Notes: generated by a model not told the origin, from the letters alone. Counted from the first letter of the stretch, positions 1 through 9,582 are shown. The stretch is 39,322 nt of DNA from an actinobacterium SCGC AAA027-J17 (GCA_000383815.1 KB912813.1:1-39322), one strand, 5' to 3'. Numbers and translations: made by a program.

Positions 1-899
1 GCCGAGCGGTTTTAAATCGACAAAGTGGTGAGTTAGTTATTTATGTTCCAGTACTTGGCCCAGATGGTGATCGCATCGATACAGTCACCGATAACCCAGA
101 TGGCTTTGCAAAATTAGCTGATAAAACAGCTCGCAAAGTAATTAAAGAGAAGATGCGCGAGGCAAAAGATCTTGAGGTTGTAACTGAGTTCTCCGGCAGT
201 GTTGGTGATGTAATTGGCGGAATTGTGCAACAAGGCAGAGATGCTGAGGTTATCTATGTCAGTTTAGGAAGAGTAGAGGGAAAGGTGCCAGCTGCTGAGC
301 AGGTAAAGGGTGAGGTTTATAAACATGGGGATCGAATTAAATGTTTTGTAGTAGATGTTAAGCAGGGAGAAAAAGGTCCAGAGGTAACTTTATCTAGAAC
401 CCATCCTGCCTTTGTGAAGATGTTATTTGCATTAGAGGTACCAGAGATTAAAGATCGCGTAGTAGATATTGTTGGAATCGCACGTGAGCCAGGTGCTAGA
501 ACAAAGTTATCGGTGAGAACTCATCGCGCAGGTGTAAGTGCTAAGGGTGCCTTAATTGGTCCGCAAGGAAGCAGAGCACAAAATGTTATGAATGAGTTAA
601 ATGGTGAAAAGATTGACATCATTGATTACTCAGATGATCCAGCAACCTATGTGGCCAATGCATTAGCGCCGGCAAAGGTGAGCTCAGTAGAGATTGTTGA
701 TTTAGCAGCTAAATCTGCCAAGGTGGTTGTGCCGGATTATCAATTATCACTTGCAATTGGCAAAGATGGTCAAAATGCCAGACTTGCTGCCCGCCTTACC
801 CAGTGGCGAATTGATATCCATCCAGATAATCCAGTAACGCAGATTAAGGCGGAAAAGGCAGAGGAAGCGGCAACTATTTCACCCATCCAAGGGGCGTAG
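1..899 (+). CDS. nusA: Transcription termination/antitermination factor NusA, 5' truncated
   Basis: NusA binds RNA polymerase and nascent RNA and modulates pausing, termination and antitermination. The reading frame is open from base 3, so the window starts inside the gene; the first in-frame ATG at 153 is internal, and about 298 residues are visible. The start still shows the end of the NusA N-terminal domain (RAVLNRQSGELVIYVP). Then come an S1 domain (visible residues about 64-130, GDVIGGIVQQ...), KH1 (GALIGPQGSRAQNVMNEL, then GEKIDIIDY) and KH2 (LAIGKDGQNARLAARL, then WRIDIHPD). The protein ends soon after KH2, as in actinobacterial NusA without acidic repeats. It heads the order nusA-ylxR-infB-rbfA-truB-ribF. 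Identification is secure from the KH motifs and the neighbours. Confidence 0.97.
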   Translation, partial: RAVLNRQSGELVIYVPVLGPDGDRIDTVTDNPDGFAKLADKTARKVIKEKMREAKDLEVVTEFSGSVGDVIGGIVQQGRDAEVIYVSLGRVEGKVPAAEQVKGEVYKHGDRIKCFVVDVKQGEKGPEVTLSRTHPAFVKMLFALEVPEIKDRVVDIVGIAREPGARTKLSVRTHRAGVSAKGALIGPQGSRAQNVMNELNGEKIDIIDYSDDPATYVANALAPAKVSSVEIVDLAAKSAKVVVPDYQLSLAIGKDGQNARLAARLTQWRIDIHPDNPVTQIKAEKAEEAATISPIQGA

Positions 900-912
900 G
901 GTAGAGTGCGCG

Positions 913-1173
913 ATGTTGGGTAAAAAACTTAGACAACGCAGCTGCATCGCATGTCGAAAGTTGGCTACTCGAGAGGATTTAATTCGAACAGTTTTGATCG
1001 GTAATGAAGTTAAAGTCGATCTTAACCATCGGATGAGCGGCCGGGGAGCATGGCTTCACCCAAACTGCTTTTTGGTGGTAACTGAGCGAAAATCTTTTAA
1101 TCACGCCTTTAAGTATGAAGGTGAGATTAAGTTTGAAGAGGTAGCAGATTACTTAAAGGGATTAAGTAATTAA
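913..1173 (+). CDS. ylxR: YlxR family (DUF448) RNA-binding protein
   Basis: This 86-residue basic protein lies 13 nt after nusA, the standard position for YlxR. It carries the family pattern: an N-terminal RSCIACRK, then a central SGRGAWLHP followed by a cysteine and a K-rich stretch ending in an AF pair. YlxR proteins are small RNA-binding or RNase P-associated proteins whose role is not fully settled. The ATG at 913 is the first plausible start after the nusA stop; no strong Shine-Dalgarno is visible, so translation may be coupled to nusA. Function is inferred from family and context only. Confidence 0.9.
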   Translation: MLGKKLRQRSCIACRKLATREDLIRTVLIGNEVKVDLNHRMSGRGAWLHPNCFLVVTERKSFNHAFKYEGEIKFEEVADYLKGLSN

Positions 1174-1282
1174 GAAAATGTATGAAGCGAGCGAGAATGA
1201 CACTCTAATGAGCACTACCAGATTATGAGTAGGTCTATTTAGGTTCGCGCGTAAATAACGCGGGGCCAGAAGAAGGAGCAGT

Positions 1283-3913
1283 GTGGCCAAGGTCCGCGTT
1301 TATGAGTTAGCTAAAGAGTTAGGGCTTGAAAGTAAAGAGCTGCTAGCAAAGCTACAAGAGGTTGGCGAGTTTGTTCGCTCAGCATCATCAACTGTTGAAG
1401 CACCGGTTGTGCGCAAGTTGATGGATAAGTTTCCAGATTTAGTTCCAGCAGAGGCTGCGCCAAAGGCGAAAAAAGCTCCCGCAAAAAAGGCTGCGCCAAA
1501 ACAAACTGTGAAGGTGGAAGATTTACCACCTGAGTTACAAAAGATGGTTGAAGATGCAACACCTGTTGCACGTCCTGCCACACCTGCTACTCCAAGAAGT
1601 TCTAACAATCCATTCTCATCACCAACGGCTGCGCCAACTTCACCAAGTGCGATGCCGCGGCCACCAAGAGCAGGAAACAATCCATTTAGTAGCGGAGGCG
1701 GTGGACCACGTCCACCTGCTAGACCAATTAGACCAGGAGAGGCGGGAAGAACTCCTGGAAAATTACAACCAGGACAACGTCCACCAATGTCTGGCGCTAG
1801 ACCTGGATCTGTTCGTCCAGGTTTTGCAGCACGTCCTGCATCTAGTAATCCACGTCCAAACTCTGGTGCACCAACATCATCTCGTCCAGGTGGTTCATCA
1901 TCTCCATATCGCACACCATCAACACCTGGTGCTTCACCATTTGGTGGCAAAGGCGGCGGACGTCCACCACAAAGAGGTGGCGCAGCAGGCGCGTTTGGTA
2001 AAGGTGGCAAAGGAAAAGGTAAAGGTCGCGGACAAAAGAGTAAAAAAGAAAGACGCGAAGATTTTGAAAATCTACCAGCACCACAATTAGGTGGGGCAAT
2101 AGTTCCAAAGGGTGATGGTAAGACTGTGGTGCGTATGCGTCGCGGTGCTACCTTGATGGATTTTGCCGAAAAGATTAAGGCAGATCCAGCTGCATTAGTT
2201 TCAGCGCTATTTCATTTAGGTGAGATGGTGACAGCAACTCAATCAGTTGATGAAGATACCTTCACATTACTTGGGGTTGAACTTGGCTTTGTTATTCAGA
2301 TCGTAAGTCCAGAAGATGAAGATCGTGAGTTACTAGAAGAGTTTGATATTAACTTAGAGCAGGAGCTGGCGCAGATTGATCCAGAGGATCTGGTAGTGCG
2401 CTCGCCGATTGTTACCGTTATGGGACATGTTGATCATGGTAAAACTAGATTATTAGATGCAATTCGATCAACTGAGGTTGTTAAATCTGAGGCTGGTGGA
2501 ATTACTCAGCATATTGGTGCATACCAAATTCATCATGAACATGATGGCGTGCAGCGGGCAATTACCTTTATTGATACTCCAGGACACGAAGCATTTACCG
2601 CAATGCGTGCTCGAGGTGCAAAGGTCACTGATATCGCAGTACTAGTTGTAGCTGCCGATGATGGTGTTATGCCGCAGACTATTGAAGCGTTAAATCACGC
2701 CCAAGCTGCAGATGTACCAATTGTGGTTGCAGTAAATAAGATTGATAAAGAGGGTGCTAACCCGGACAAGATTCGCCAACAATTAACTGAGTACAACCTG
2801 ATTGCGGAGGAGTACGGCGGACAGACCATGTTTGTCAATGTATCTGCACTTTCAGGTAAGGGTATTGATGATTTAATTGCCGCAATTTTGTTAACTGCAG
2901 ATGCTGCGATTGATCTGCGAGCAATTGCAGATGACATTGCTCGAGGTGTTGCAATTGAAGCAAATCTTGATAAGGGTCGTGGACCAGTTGCAACTGTTTT
3001 GGTACAACGAGGAACCTTGCATGTTGGAGATGCAATTGTTGCCGGTGGTGCCTATGGCCGAGTTCGTGCGATGTTAGATGAGCATGGACAAACATTGGAA
3101 GAGGCTGGTCCATCACGGCCAGTTCAAGTTTTGGGCTTTACATCTGTGCCAGGAGCTGGTGATTCATTTATTGTTGCCGAAGATGATCGAACTGCGCGTC
3201 AGATCGCAGAAAAGCGTCAGCTTGCCTCAAGAAATGCATCTTTAGCTAAGGCGCGCAAGAAGGTTTCACTGGAAGATTTCTTGGAACAATCAAAGGTTTC
3301 AACTTTGAATTTGATTCTAAAGGGAGATGTTTCTGGATCGGTAGAAGCGCTAGAGGATGCGTTAGTTCAATTAGATGTTGGAACTGAGGTTGATCTAAGA
3401 GTTATTCACCGTGGTGTTGGAGCTATTACTAAGAATGATGTTACGTTGGCATCAGCATCTACTGCAGTAATTATTGGCTTTAATGTTAAGCCAGAGCCAC
3501 AAACTGCTGTCTTTGCCGAACATGAAGGTGTTGAGGTTAAGTTCTACACCGTTATCTATAAAGCGATCGAGGAGATCGAAGCATCACTTAAGGGACTTCT
3601 TAAGCCAGAGTATGAAGAGGCAGTTCTTGGTAATGCTGAGATTAGAGACATATTTAAGTCCAGCAAGTTTGGAAATATCGCAGGCTGCATAGTCTCTGAT
3701 GGAAATATTCGCCGTAATGCCAAGGTTCGCACAATGCGAGCAGGTGTTGTCATTGGTGAGAACTTAAGTATTGAATCACTTCGAAGATTTAAAGATGATG
3801 CCACGGAGGTTCGAGAGGGTTTTGAGTGCGGTATTGGTCTTGGATCATTTAAAGATTTGCAGGTTGGAGATGTAATTCAAGCCTATGAAATTCGTGAGAA
3901 AAAGCGAGCTTAA
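1283..3913 (+). CDS. infB: Translation initiation factor IF-2
   Basis: IF-2 is the GTPase that brings fMet-tRNA to the 30S subunit and promotes subunit joining. The protein has 876 residues from a GTG start at 1283, preceded by AGAAGGAG at 1271-1278. Order: IF2 N-terminal domain ([14 protein letters not shown], residues 1-53), a low-complexity Pro/Gly/Ser/Arg/Lys-rich linker (about 60-255), then the G domain. Visible motifs are P-loop GHVDHGKT (381-388), DTPGHEAF (from D431) and NKID (from N485), followed by domains II-IV ending [11 protein letters not shown]. The linker is typical of actinobacterial IF-2 and generates long spurious antisense reading frames. A 109-nt gap separates it from ylxR. 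rbfA starts 3 nt after its stop. Confidence 0.98.
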   Translation: MAKVRVYELAKELGLESKELLAKLQEVGEFVRSASSTVEAPVVRKLMDKFPDLVPAEAAPKAKKAPAKKAAPKQTVKVEDLPPELQKMVEDATPVARPATPATPRSSNNPFSSPTAAPTSPSAMPRPPRAGNNPFSSGGGGPRPPARPIRPGEAGRTPGKLQPGQRPPMSGARPGSVRPGFAARPASSNPRPNSGAPTSSRPGGSSSPYRTPSTPGASPFGGKGGGRPPQRGGAAGAFGKGGKGKGKGRGQKSKKERREDFENLPAPQLGGAIVPKGDGKTVVRMRRGATLMDFAEKIKADPAALVSALFHLGEMVTATQSVDEDTFTLLGVELGFVIQIVSPEDEDRELLEEFDINLEQELAQIDPEDLVVRSPIVTVMGHVDHGKTRLLDAIRSTEVVKSEAGGITQHIGAYQIHHEHDGVQRAITFIDTPGHEAFTAMRARGAKVTDIAVLVVAADDGVMPQTIEALNHAQAADVPIVVAVNKIDKEGANPDKIRQQLTEYNLIAEEYGGQTMFVNVSALSGKGIDDLIAAILLTADAAIDLRAIADDIARGVAIEANLDKGRGPVATVLVQRGTLHVGDAIVAGGAYGRVRAMLDEHGQTLEEAGPSRPVQVLGFTSVPGAGDSFIVAEDDRTARQIAEKRQLASRNASLAKARKKVSLEDFLEQSKVSTLNLILKGDVSGSVEALEDALVQLDVGTEVDLRVIHRGVGAITKNDVTLASASTAVIIGFNVKPEPQTAVFAEHEGVEVKFYTVIYKAIEEIEASLKGLLKPEYEEAVLGNAEIRDIFKSSKFGNIAGCIVSDGNIRRNAKVRTMRAGVVIGENLSIESLRRFKDDATEVREGFECGIGLGSFKDLQVGDVIQAYEIREKKRA

Positions 3914-3916
3914 TTC

Positions 3917-4330
3917 ATGCCAAGTAAACGTCCACTGCAGGTTGCCGATCGCATTAAAGAGATAATTGCAAACGCTCTTGAATCGCGAGTAAAAGATCCA
4001 AGGCTTGGCTTTGTAACTATCACTGATGTTCGAGTAACTGGTGATTTGCAACAAGCATCAATTTTTTACACAGTTCTAGGTGATGCAGCAGCTCATGAAT
4101 CAAGTGCTGCGGCGTTAAGCAGTGCTAAAGGAATGCTTCGCTCTGAGGTTGGTCGCGCACTTGGCGTTCGAGTCACTCCATCCCTTGAATTTTTCTTAGA
4201 TGGCATGGCTGATTCAGCCTCTGCAATGAATGATCTAATTGAGCAGATGCACAAAGCAGATGCTGAGCTGGAGAAATTAAGAGCAGGTGCTAAACCTGTT
4301 GCTGAAGATCCATATAAAAAACATAATTAA
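3917..4330 (+). CDS. rbfA: 30S ribosome-binding factor RbfA
   Basis: RbfA is a small KH-like cold-shock factor that helps mature the 16S rRNA 5' end on the 30S subunit. The product is 137 residues with the family opening KRPLQVADRIKEIIANAL, then KDPRLGFVTITDVRVTGDL and a C-terminal helix with VTPSLEFFLDG. The start is the ATG 3 nt after the infB stop and has no separate strong ribosome site, so translation is probably coupled to infB. The infB-rbfA-truB order is conserved across bacteria. Confidence 0.96.
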   Translation: MPSKRPLQVADRIKEIIANALESRVKDPRLGFVTITDVRVTGDLQQASIFYTVLGDAAAHESSAAALSSAKGMLRSEVGRALGVRVTPSLEFFLDGMADSASAMNDLIEQMHKADAELEKLRAGAKPVAEDPYKKHN

Positions 4331-4341
4331 TCGGTGATTTA

Positions 4342-5217
4342 ATGGATGGCTTTTTACTTGTAGATAAAGCCGGCGGTATGACAAGCCATGATGTAGTAGC
4401 AATGGCCAGAAAGAAACTTAATACTAAGAAAGTTGGTCATGCTGGCACCTTAGATCCAATGGCAACTGGGGTATTAGTCCTTGGTGTTGGTATTGCCACC
4501 AGACTTCTTACCTATATTACAGATGGTAAGAAATCCTATGAGGGCACTATTTTGTTAGGAAGTTCAACTCATACAGATGATAAAGATGGTGATCTAATCT
4601 CTACAGCAGCAAAAGAAGATTTAGCCAAGGTAACAAATGAATCAATTAGTGCTGAGCTTGCAAAGTTTGTTGGAAAAATTAAGCAAAGACCTAGCTCTGT
4701 CTCTGCCATAAAAATTGATGGTAAATCTGCACACGCCAGAGTGAGAGCAGGTGAGCAGGTTGAGATCCCTGAGCGAGATGTCACGATTGATGAGATTTTG
4801 GTTAAAGATATAAGGGTAAATGACACCGGAATTGAAGTTGATATTTCGGTAACTTGTTCAGCCGGTACTTACATCAGAGCTATTGCTCGCGATCTTGGTG
4901 AGCAGTTAATGGTGGGCGGTCACCTAATCTCACTTCGGCGAACTCTGGTCTCACCCTTTTCACTTGAAAGTTGCCACCAGATTAAAGATGCAGAGTTGAT
5001 TCCAATTGTTGAAGTTATTGAGAAACTCTTTCTAGTTAGAAATTTAGACTTTTCAGAGAGTAGAGAAATATTGTTTGGCAGATCGATAGTTCAAAATCCG
5101 CAACCTGGCGTAGTGGCTGCTTTGGATTCACAGGGAGCTTTTATTGGGTTATTGGAAAACAAATTGCAGGGCTCACAGATCGTTGCAGCGCCAATTTTAG
5201 TTAAGGCAAGTGAGTAA
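4342..5217 (+). CDS. truB: tRNA pseudouridine(55) synthase TruB
   Basis: TruB converts U55 in the T-loop of tRNAs to pseudouridine. The protein has 291 residues and begins MDGFLLVDKAGGMTSHDVV. It carries the catalytic motif HAGTLDPMATG, with the nucleophile Asp at residue 38, and later CSAGTYIRAIARDLGEQL and HLISLRRTLVSPF, both typical of the family. It lies 11 nt after rbfA and 25 nt before ribF, the usual neighbours. Length and motifs are complete. Confidence 0.97.
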   Translation: MDGFLLVDKAGGMTSHDVVAMARKKLNTKKVGHAGTLDPMATGVLVLGVGIATRLLTYITDGKKSYEGTILLGSSTHTDDKDGDLISTAAKEDLAKVTNESISAELAKFVGKIKQRPSSVSAIKIDGKSAHARVRAGEQVEIPERDVTIDEILVKDIRVNDTGIEVDISVTCSAGTYIRAIARDLGEQLMVGGHLISLRRTLVSPFSLESCHQIKDAELIPIVEVIEKLFLVRNLDFSESREILFGRSIVQNPQPGVVAALDSQGAFIGLLENKLQGSQIVAAPILVKASE

Positions 5218-5242
5218 ATATGTTTTGTGAAACAATAACCAG

Positions 5243-6751
5243 ATGAAGAAGGTCTTAGCAGTCGGTATCTTTGATGGTGTTCATGCTGGCCATCAACAGA
5301 TTATCGCTGCGGCAAAGATTCAGGGTGAAGTTACAGTGATGACATTTGATCCACATCCGACCTCAGTTGTTGCTCCAGAGCGCACACCATCCCAATTAAT
5401 GTCGACCAAGGATCGAATCCAGTTTCTAAAGGCTGCCGGTGCATCCTTTGTTGAGGTTGTAAATTTCACCAAGGAGTTCTCATTGTTATCTCCAGATCAA
5501 TTCATTGAAGATGTTTTAGTTGGTCGATTTGGCGCAGAACATGTTGTAATTGGTGAGAATTTTAACTTTGGTCATAAGGCGCAAGGCACACCAAAGTATT
5601 TATCTGAGGTAGGACCAAAGTATGGATTTGGTGTGTCAATTGTAAAACTACAGGAAGATCGTGGCTCAACAATTTCATCAACTCGGATTAGAAGTTTGAT
5701 AATTGATGGTCAAATTGAACGTGCTAATGAGTTGCTAACTCGGCAGTTTTACCTAAAGGGCCAAGTAGTGCATGGTGAAAAGCGTGGTCGAGAGATTGGT
5801 TATCCAACTGCAAATCTTGGTTTGCACTCACTTGCCACAATTCCAGCAGATGGTGTGTATGCAGGCTGGTTAAGTGTTGGATCAAGCCGCTGGCCAGCTG
5901 CAATATCAATTGGAACAAACCCAACATTTCCAGGTGTTAGAGGCCGACAAGTTGAAGCATATGCAATTGATCAAATTGATTTAGAGTTGTATGACCAAGA
6001 TGCAACAGTAGAGTTTGGTTTTAGATTACGTGATACATTAAAATTTGAGAAAGAAATTGGCGCCAGCAATGTTGCTTGCATTGTGATAGAACCAATTCTT
6101 GGTGAAGGTGGATTTGTTGTTCCGTGTAAAGGCTTTCTACCTGGACTTGCCAAATTCTGTAAAGACAATGGAATTGTCTTTGTGGCAGATGAGGTTCAAA
6201 CTGGATTTGCTCGAACTGGAGATATGTTTGCCTGTGAAGATGAATCTGTAATTCCAGATTTGATCGTCACCGCCAAGGGAATTGCTGCTGGAATGCCACT
6301 TGCCGGTGTTACCGGGCGTGCTGAGATTATGGATTCAATTCACCTATCAGGTTTAGGTGGCACATATGGTGGAAATCCAGTTGCATGTGCTGCAGCTCTT
6401 GGCGCGATTGAAGTTATTGAGCAAGATAATTTAGTTGCTCGTGCAAAGAAAATTGGTGAGATTATGCACCAAGAGTTAACTGCAATGATGAAGAAATACT
6501 CAATTATTGGTGAGGTAAGAGGCAGAGGCGCTATGCAAGCTATTGAATTGGTTAAGCCTGGAACTAATGAGCCAAACCCTGAAGCATTAACTGCTGCAAT
6601 TAAATACTGTGTTAGCAAGGGAGTCTTAATTCTCTCCGCTGGCACATATGCCAACGTAATTAGATTGCTACCTCCACTTGTAATTGAAGAGGATCTACTT
6701 CGTGATGGCTTGGCTGTTTTAGATGAGGCGCTAGCCTCAATTACTGCTTAA
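5243..6751 (+). CDS. ribF: Chimeric ORF: RibF (FAD synthetase/riboflavin kinase) N-terminal part fused in frame to C-terminal half of GABA aminotransferase GabT
   Basis: Residues 1 to about 268 are bifunctional RibF. They contain FDGVHAGH (10-17) of the FMN adenylyltransferase and GREIGYPTANL (Y187-N191) of the riboflavin kinase, and run to RLRDTLKFE, where a normal RibF has one more C-terminal helix (~35-45 residues). From about residue 270 (KEIGASNVACIVIEPI) to 502 the sequence is the C-terminal half of a class III aminotransferase. It has VFVADEVQTGFARTG, the PLP lysine K345 in VTAKGIAAGMPLAG, and GGTYGGNPVACAAAL; the closest family is GabT, 4-aminobutyrate:2-oxoglutarate transaminase. The GabT N-terminal ~200 residues, including the cofactor phosphate-binding part, are absent, so this half should be inactive by itself. 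The ATG at 5243 follows an in-frame stop and has a weak ribosome site. The junction lies within bases 6038-6060. A genuine rearrangement or an assembly chimera are both possible. Confidence 0.85.
   Translation: MKKVLAVGIFDGVHAGHQQIIAAAKIQGEVTVMTFDPHPTSVVAPERTPSQLMSTKDRIQFLKAAGASFVEVVNFTKEFSLLSPDQFIEDVLVGRFGAEHVVIGENFNFGHKAQGTPKYLSEVGPKYGFGVSIVKLQEDRGSTISSTRIRSLIIDGQIERANELLTRQFYLKGQVVHGEKRGREIGYPTANLGLHSLATIPADGVYAGWLSVGSSRWPAAISIGTNPTFPGVRGRQVEAYAIDQIDLELYDQDATVEFGFRLRDTLKFEKEIGASNVACIVIEPILGEGGFVVPCKGFLPGLAKFCKDNGIVFVADEVQTGFARTGDMFACEDESVIPDLIVTAKGIAAGMPLAGVTGRAEIMDSIHLSGLGGTYGGNPVACAAALGAIEVIEQDNLVARAKKIGEIMHQELTAMMKKYSIIGEVRGRGAMQAIELVKPGTNEPNPEALTAAIKYCVSKGVLILSAGTYANVIRLLPPLVIEEDLLRDGLAVLDEALASITA
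6038..6060 (+). other. ribF/gabT junction
   Basis: Here the reading frame passes from RibF-like (RLRDTLKFE, residues 261-269) to GabT-like sequence (KEIGASNVACIVIEP, from 270) without a frame change. Both families plausibly have a Phe/Ile-Glu-Lys/Ser type sequence at this point, so a short stretch of shared bases (around 6045-6060) could have served as microhomology. No IS end, long repeat or att-like site is visible at the join. The position is inferred from family knowledge, not from an alignment. Confidence 0.7.
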
Positions 6752-7750
6752 TTACCTATCAAGTAAATTTCTAGTTGGTGAGTACGCTCCGCCTGATTTC
6801 TTAAGTGCAATTGCACTAAGTGCTTCTAATACCACTCGATTTGCCAAGATGGCCGTGATATCGCTGCTGTCATAAGCAGGTGCCACCTCAACTACATCAA
6901 CGCCAACAATTGGAAGTTCAAAACAAATTCTTCTAACTGCTTCTAGTAACTCTCTACTTGTCATTCCACCAGGCTCTGGCGTGCCAGTTCCTGGTGCCAT
7001 ACCTGGATCGACTACATCAATATCAACAGATAAAAAGACACCATCACAGCCATCGGTAAGAATTGAAAATGATTCATCCAGCACAGCTTTCATGCCGCGA
7101 TGATGAATCTCTGTCATCTCATAAGATTTCATTCCTTTTCCTGCCATCCACTTTAAAGTGGCATCATCTGGCCAATATCCACGAAGACCTAACTGTAAAA
7201 AGCGATCACCACGAACAGATCCTGATTCAATCAACCTGCGCATCGGTGTGCCATGGCCAATCAGTGCGCCAAATTGATCTTCACCAGTATCGGCATGGGC
7301 ATCAAAGTGAATCATCGAAACTTTGCCTTTACCTAAATGATTTGCAATTCCTGCTACATCAGCGGATGCAATTGAGTGATCTCCCCCTAATACAACAGCG
7401 ATAGCACCAGCTTTTGAAATCTTTTCCGTTGCATGCTCTAATACTTTAAGTGAATTAACTAGATCTCCACCTGGCATTAGTAAATCTCCGGCATCAAAAA
7501 TCTTTAGCTTTTGCAGTGGATCAATTCGCATTGCAAGGTGTGGCCTTGAACCATCATGAGGAAGATAATCACCCATTCGAATGGCTTGTGGTCCCATCTT
7601 CGCACCTGACCTGTGTGAGGTTCCGCTATCAATTGGTGCTCCAACAATTATTACATCAGCACCCTTATAACTCTCAGGCTTATCTAAATCACATCTTGGA
7701 ATACCAAGAAATGTGAAATCTGGTCCATACATATTGCCGATGTTGGTCAT
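6752..7750 (-). CDS. speB: Agmatinase/ureohydrolase family protein
   Basis: This 332-residue Mn-dependent ureohydrolase probably converts agmatine to putrescine and urea. Metal-ligand motifs are complete: GGDHSIA (D124, H125), DAHAD (150-154) and SVDIDVVDP (D243, D245), followed by the family signature APGTGTPEPGG. The start ATG at 7750 has AAGGGAG upstream. It is the last gene of the minus-strand polyamine operon, and its stop abuts the stop of the gabT fragment (6751/6752), so the two converge with no room for a terminator. Guanidinobutyrase and guanidinopropionase share these motifs. Guanidinobutyrase would yield GABA directly and also fits the context, so the exact substrate is not certain. 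Confidence 0.85.
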   Translation of the reverse strand: MTNIGNMYGPDFTFLGIPRCDLDKPESYKGADVIIVGAPIDSGTSHRSGAKMGPQAIRMGDYLPHDGSRPHLAMRIDPLQKLKIFDAGDLLMPGGDLVNSLKVLEHATEKISKAGAIAVVLGGDHSIASADVAGIANHLGKGKVSMIHFDAHADTGEDQFGALIGHGTPMRRLIESGSVRGDRFLQLGLRGYWPDDATLKWMAGKGMKSYEMTEIHHRGMKAVLDESFSILTDGCDGVFLSVDIDVVDPGMAPGTGTPEPGGMTSRELLEAVRRICFELPIVGVDVVEVAPAYDSSDITAILANRVVLEALSAIALKKSGGAYSPTRNLLDR

Positions 7751-7803
7751 AGCTCCCTTTTACCAATCAAAATACTACTTGAAATACTTCCTATTGCTAA
7801 ATA

Positions 7804-9582
7804 CTAAACTTTTGAGATTTCAATAGTTTCAAAGTCTCCAGTTCCAACGAACTTGATTTGGACTCCCTCAATTACAAATGAGTCACCAAGAACTGCAACA
7901 TAGTCACCAAGACTCTTTCGGTCACCAACTGAGATGTTAAATTGATTTGATGGCCTGCCTGAAACCTTTTGCCAGACCGCCCAAGCCCATTCATCATTTG
8001 AGAGTGAGCTGCCATCTGATTTAACGGGTGGAGCCACTGTTTTTTCAAGGTCTATCAGATAAGCCATGATCGAATAAAAGCCTGGTGGGAACTCACGGTC
8101 GCCAAACTTAAAGTTGCTCCACTTATCTATGCCATGTGATTCAACCACAATTGCCTTGGTGGGTGAAATCTTAATTACTGCAATCTTTGTTTGTCGGTCC
8201 TCTCGCTCAATTGGAGAGAGTGAAACCCTTGTGGTTTTAAGCGTGCTGATGTCATCACAGTAGATTTGCTCAGCTGGCAACCAATCCAGCAAGAATTGTT
8301 CCCATGGATTCATTGCAAGACTTATTCCTGATTGGTTTGTCATAATTCCAAGTGGCCAACCATTTCCAGGTGCGTGGCCATTAATCCTTAAGTCATGGAG
8401 GGTTTCATGTATGTAATAAGCCCACTTGAGAGTTTCCATTCCCTCTAAATTACGTCCCCAACTAAAGAAATTAAGAATTACTTCGCCCTCTTTTATTTTA
8501 AAGGTTTGGTTACGGACAATTAAATCTCCATGAGCCCAATTTCCATCTGGGAAGAACAGATAAACGGTAGAGAATTTTCGCAAGTCAAAAACTTTAGTGA
8601 CTTCATCAATAAAAGCTTGAGCCTGAAGTGATTGGCGCTTATTACTTGTTGCCCCCAACGCATCTTTGCTTTTTTCATCAGTTGGGTAAGCAGATCTATC
8701 TTTCGGCAACCTTAACCAACGATCCATTGTGGTCACATTAAATTTAGATTGACCATTACTAAAGTAGTCATACCAATCCACTAACCACTTTATGTCATAG
8801 TCAAGCTGTGCTTTAAGTTCATTGCCACCTTGAAAATCTGGAAAATCAACGGGAACAATCAGAACTTCATTGTTGCCCTTAACGCTCATGTAATCAGGTT
8901 TAGGAAGTGGAAAGCCTGCAAATTGAGTAGCATCCCGATTTCCGCGCGCTACTGTCATGGCACTGTTTTGTAATTTGCATGTATCGATAGAGACTGGACT
9001 AATTGCATTAGTAAAGGTTTTTTTGATGGTATTAATCTTGATCCACTGAAGTTTACTTCCAGCAATCCAGCGGCATTCAAGAATTCCACCAGATACATTA
9101 AAAGTATCTCCCGAGCTATTACAGGTAGCACCCTCTTTAGGAGTGACAGAGTAATTGTTTGATTTTGATGTTGAAACTTTTGTCACTGTACCGCTGCGCC
9201 ATACCAATCTGTCTAAAGCTTCTTCAGTTGTATTGGCATGTCCTGCCCATGAGCAGCGCATAGTTCGATTGGCGCTAACAATTTTTTCACCAATCTTTGT
9301 GCATTTGCTCCCCTCAGCCGGAAGTTCAACATTTTTTGATGCAGTTGCTCCAGCATTACTTGTTGATTTTGGCTTGCTAACTGCTACGCCCTTATCCCAA
9401 ACCAACTTGTTGCCAGATTTCTTGCAGCTGTACTTCTTTCCCTGGTAGCTCTTGGTCATTCCCTGCTTTGAACAAACAGATCCTGGCTGCACCGCAGTTG
9501 CTGCATATGCCGGGATTGAGGTGGAACAAAAAATAAGGGTCAAGCCAAAGGTAAGCCCTTTGATGCTTGGTGGAATTTTCAT
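7804..9582 (-). CDS. Predicted secreted zinc-metallopeptidase-like protein with three cysteine repeats
   Basis: I do not recognise this gene by name. The 592-residue product has a signal peptide (about 1-27, ending PAYA). Three repeats follow, each with a G-x-x-C start, a second Cys exactly 16 residues after the first (C37/C53, C94/C110, C154/C170) and a closing LVW or LQW (W62, W128, W180). From about residue 240 it resembles an M6/InhA-like peptidase: EVLIVPVDFPDFQGG, a WYDYFSNGQSKF region and HETLH (392-396) with a further His at 403, suggesting zinc ligands H392, H396 and perhaps H403 with E393 catalytic. The third ligand sits one residue further than in metzincins, and peptidase activity is inference. 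Its ATG overlaps the potC stop by 4 nt (ATGA), so it is translated with the polyamine transporter. Confidence 0.6.
   Translation of the reverse strand: MKIPPSIKGLTFGLTLIFCSTSIPAYAATAVQPGSVCSKQGMTKSYQGKKYSCKKSGNKLVWDKGVAVSKPKSTSNAGATASKNVELPAEGSKCTKIGEKIVSANRTMRCSWAGHANTTEEALDRLVWRSGTVTKVSTSKSNNYSVTPKEGATCNSSGDTFNVSGGILECRWIAGSKLQWIKINTIKKTFTNAISPVSIDTCKLQNSAMTVARGNRDATQFAGFPLPKPDYMSVKGNNEVLIVPVDFPDFQGGNELKAQLDYDIKWLVDWYDYFSNGQSKFNVTTMDRWLRLPKDRSAYPTDEKSKDALGATSNKRQSLQAQAFIDEVTKVFDLRKFSTVYLFFPDGNWAHGDLIVRNQTFKIKEGEVILNFFSWGRNLEGMETLKWAYYIHETLHDLRINGHAPGNGWPLGIMTNQSGISLAMNPWEQFLLDWLPAEQIYCDDISTLKTTRVSLSPIEREDRQTKIAVIKISPTKAIVVESHGIDKWSNFKFGDREFPPGFYSIMAYLIDLEKTVAPPVKSDGSSLSNDEWAWAVWQKVSGRPSNQFNISVGDRKSLGDYVAVLGDSFVIEGVQIKFVGTGDFETIEISKV

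Noticed and set aside
1248-1262. CGCGT-AAATA-ACGCG hairpin upstream of infB
   Set aside because: The stem is only 5 bp, with no T-run and no further structure; too short to call a terminator or operator.
1300-2108. Several long open frames on both strands across the infB linker
   Set aside because: They arise from the biased Pro/Gly/Arg codons of the IF-2 low-complexity region, are themselves low-complexity, and lie wholly inside infB.
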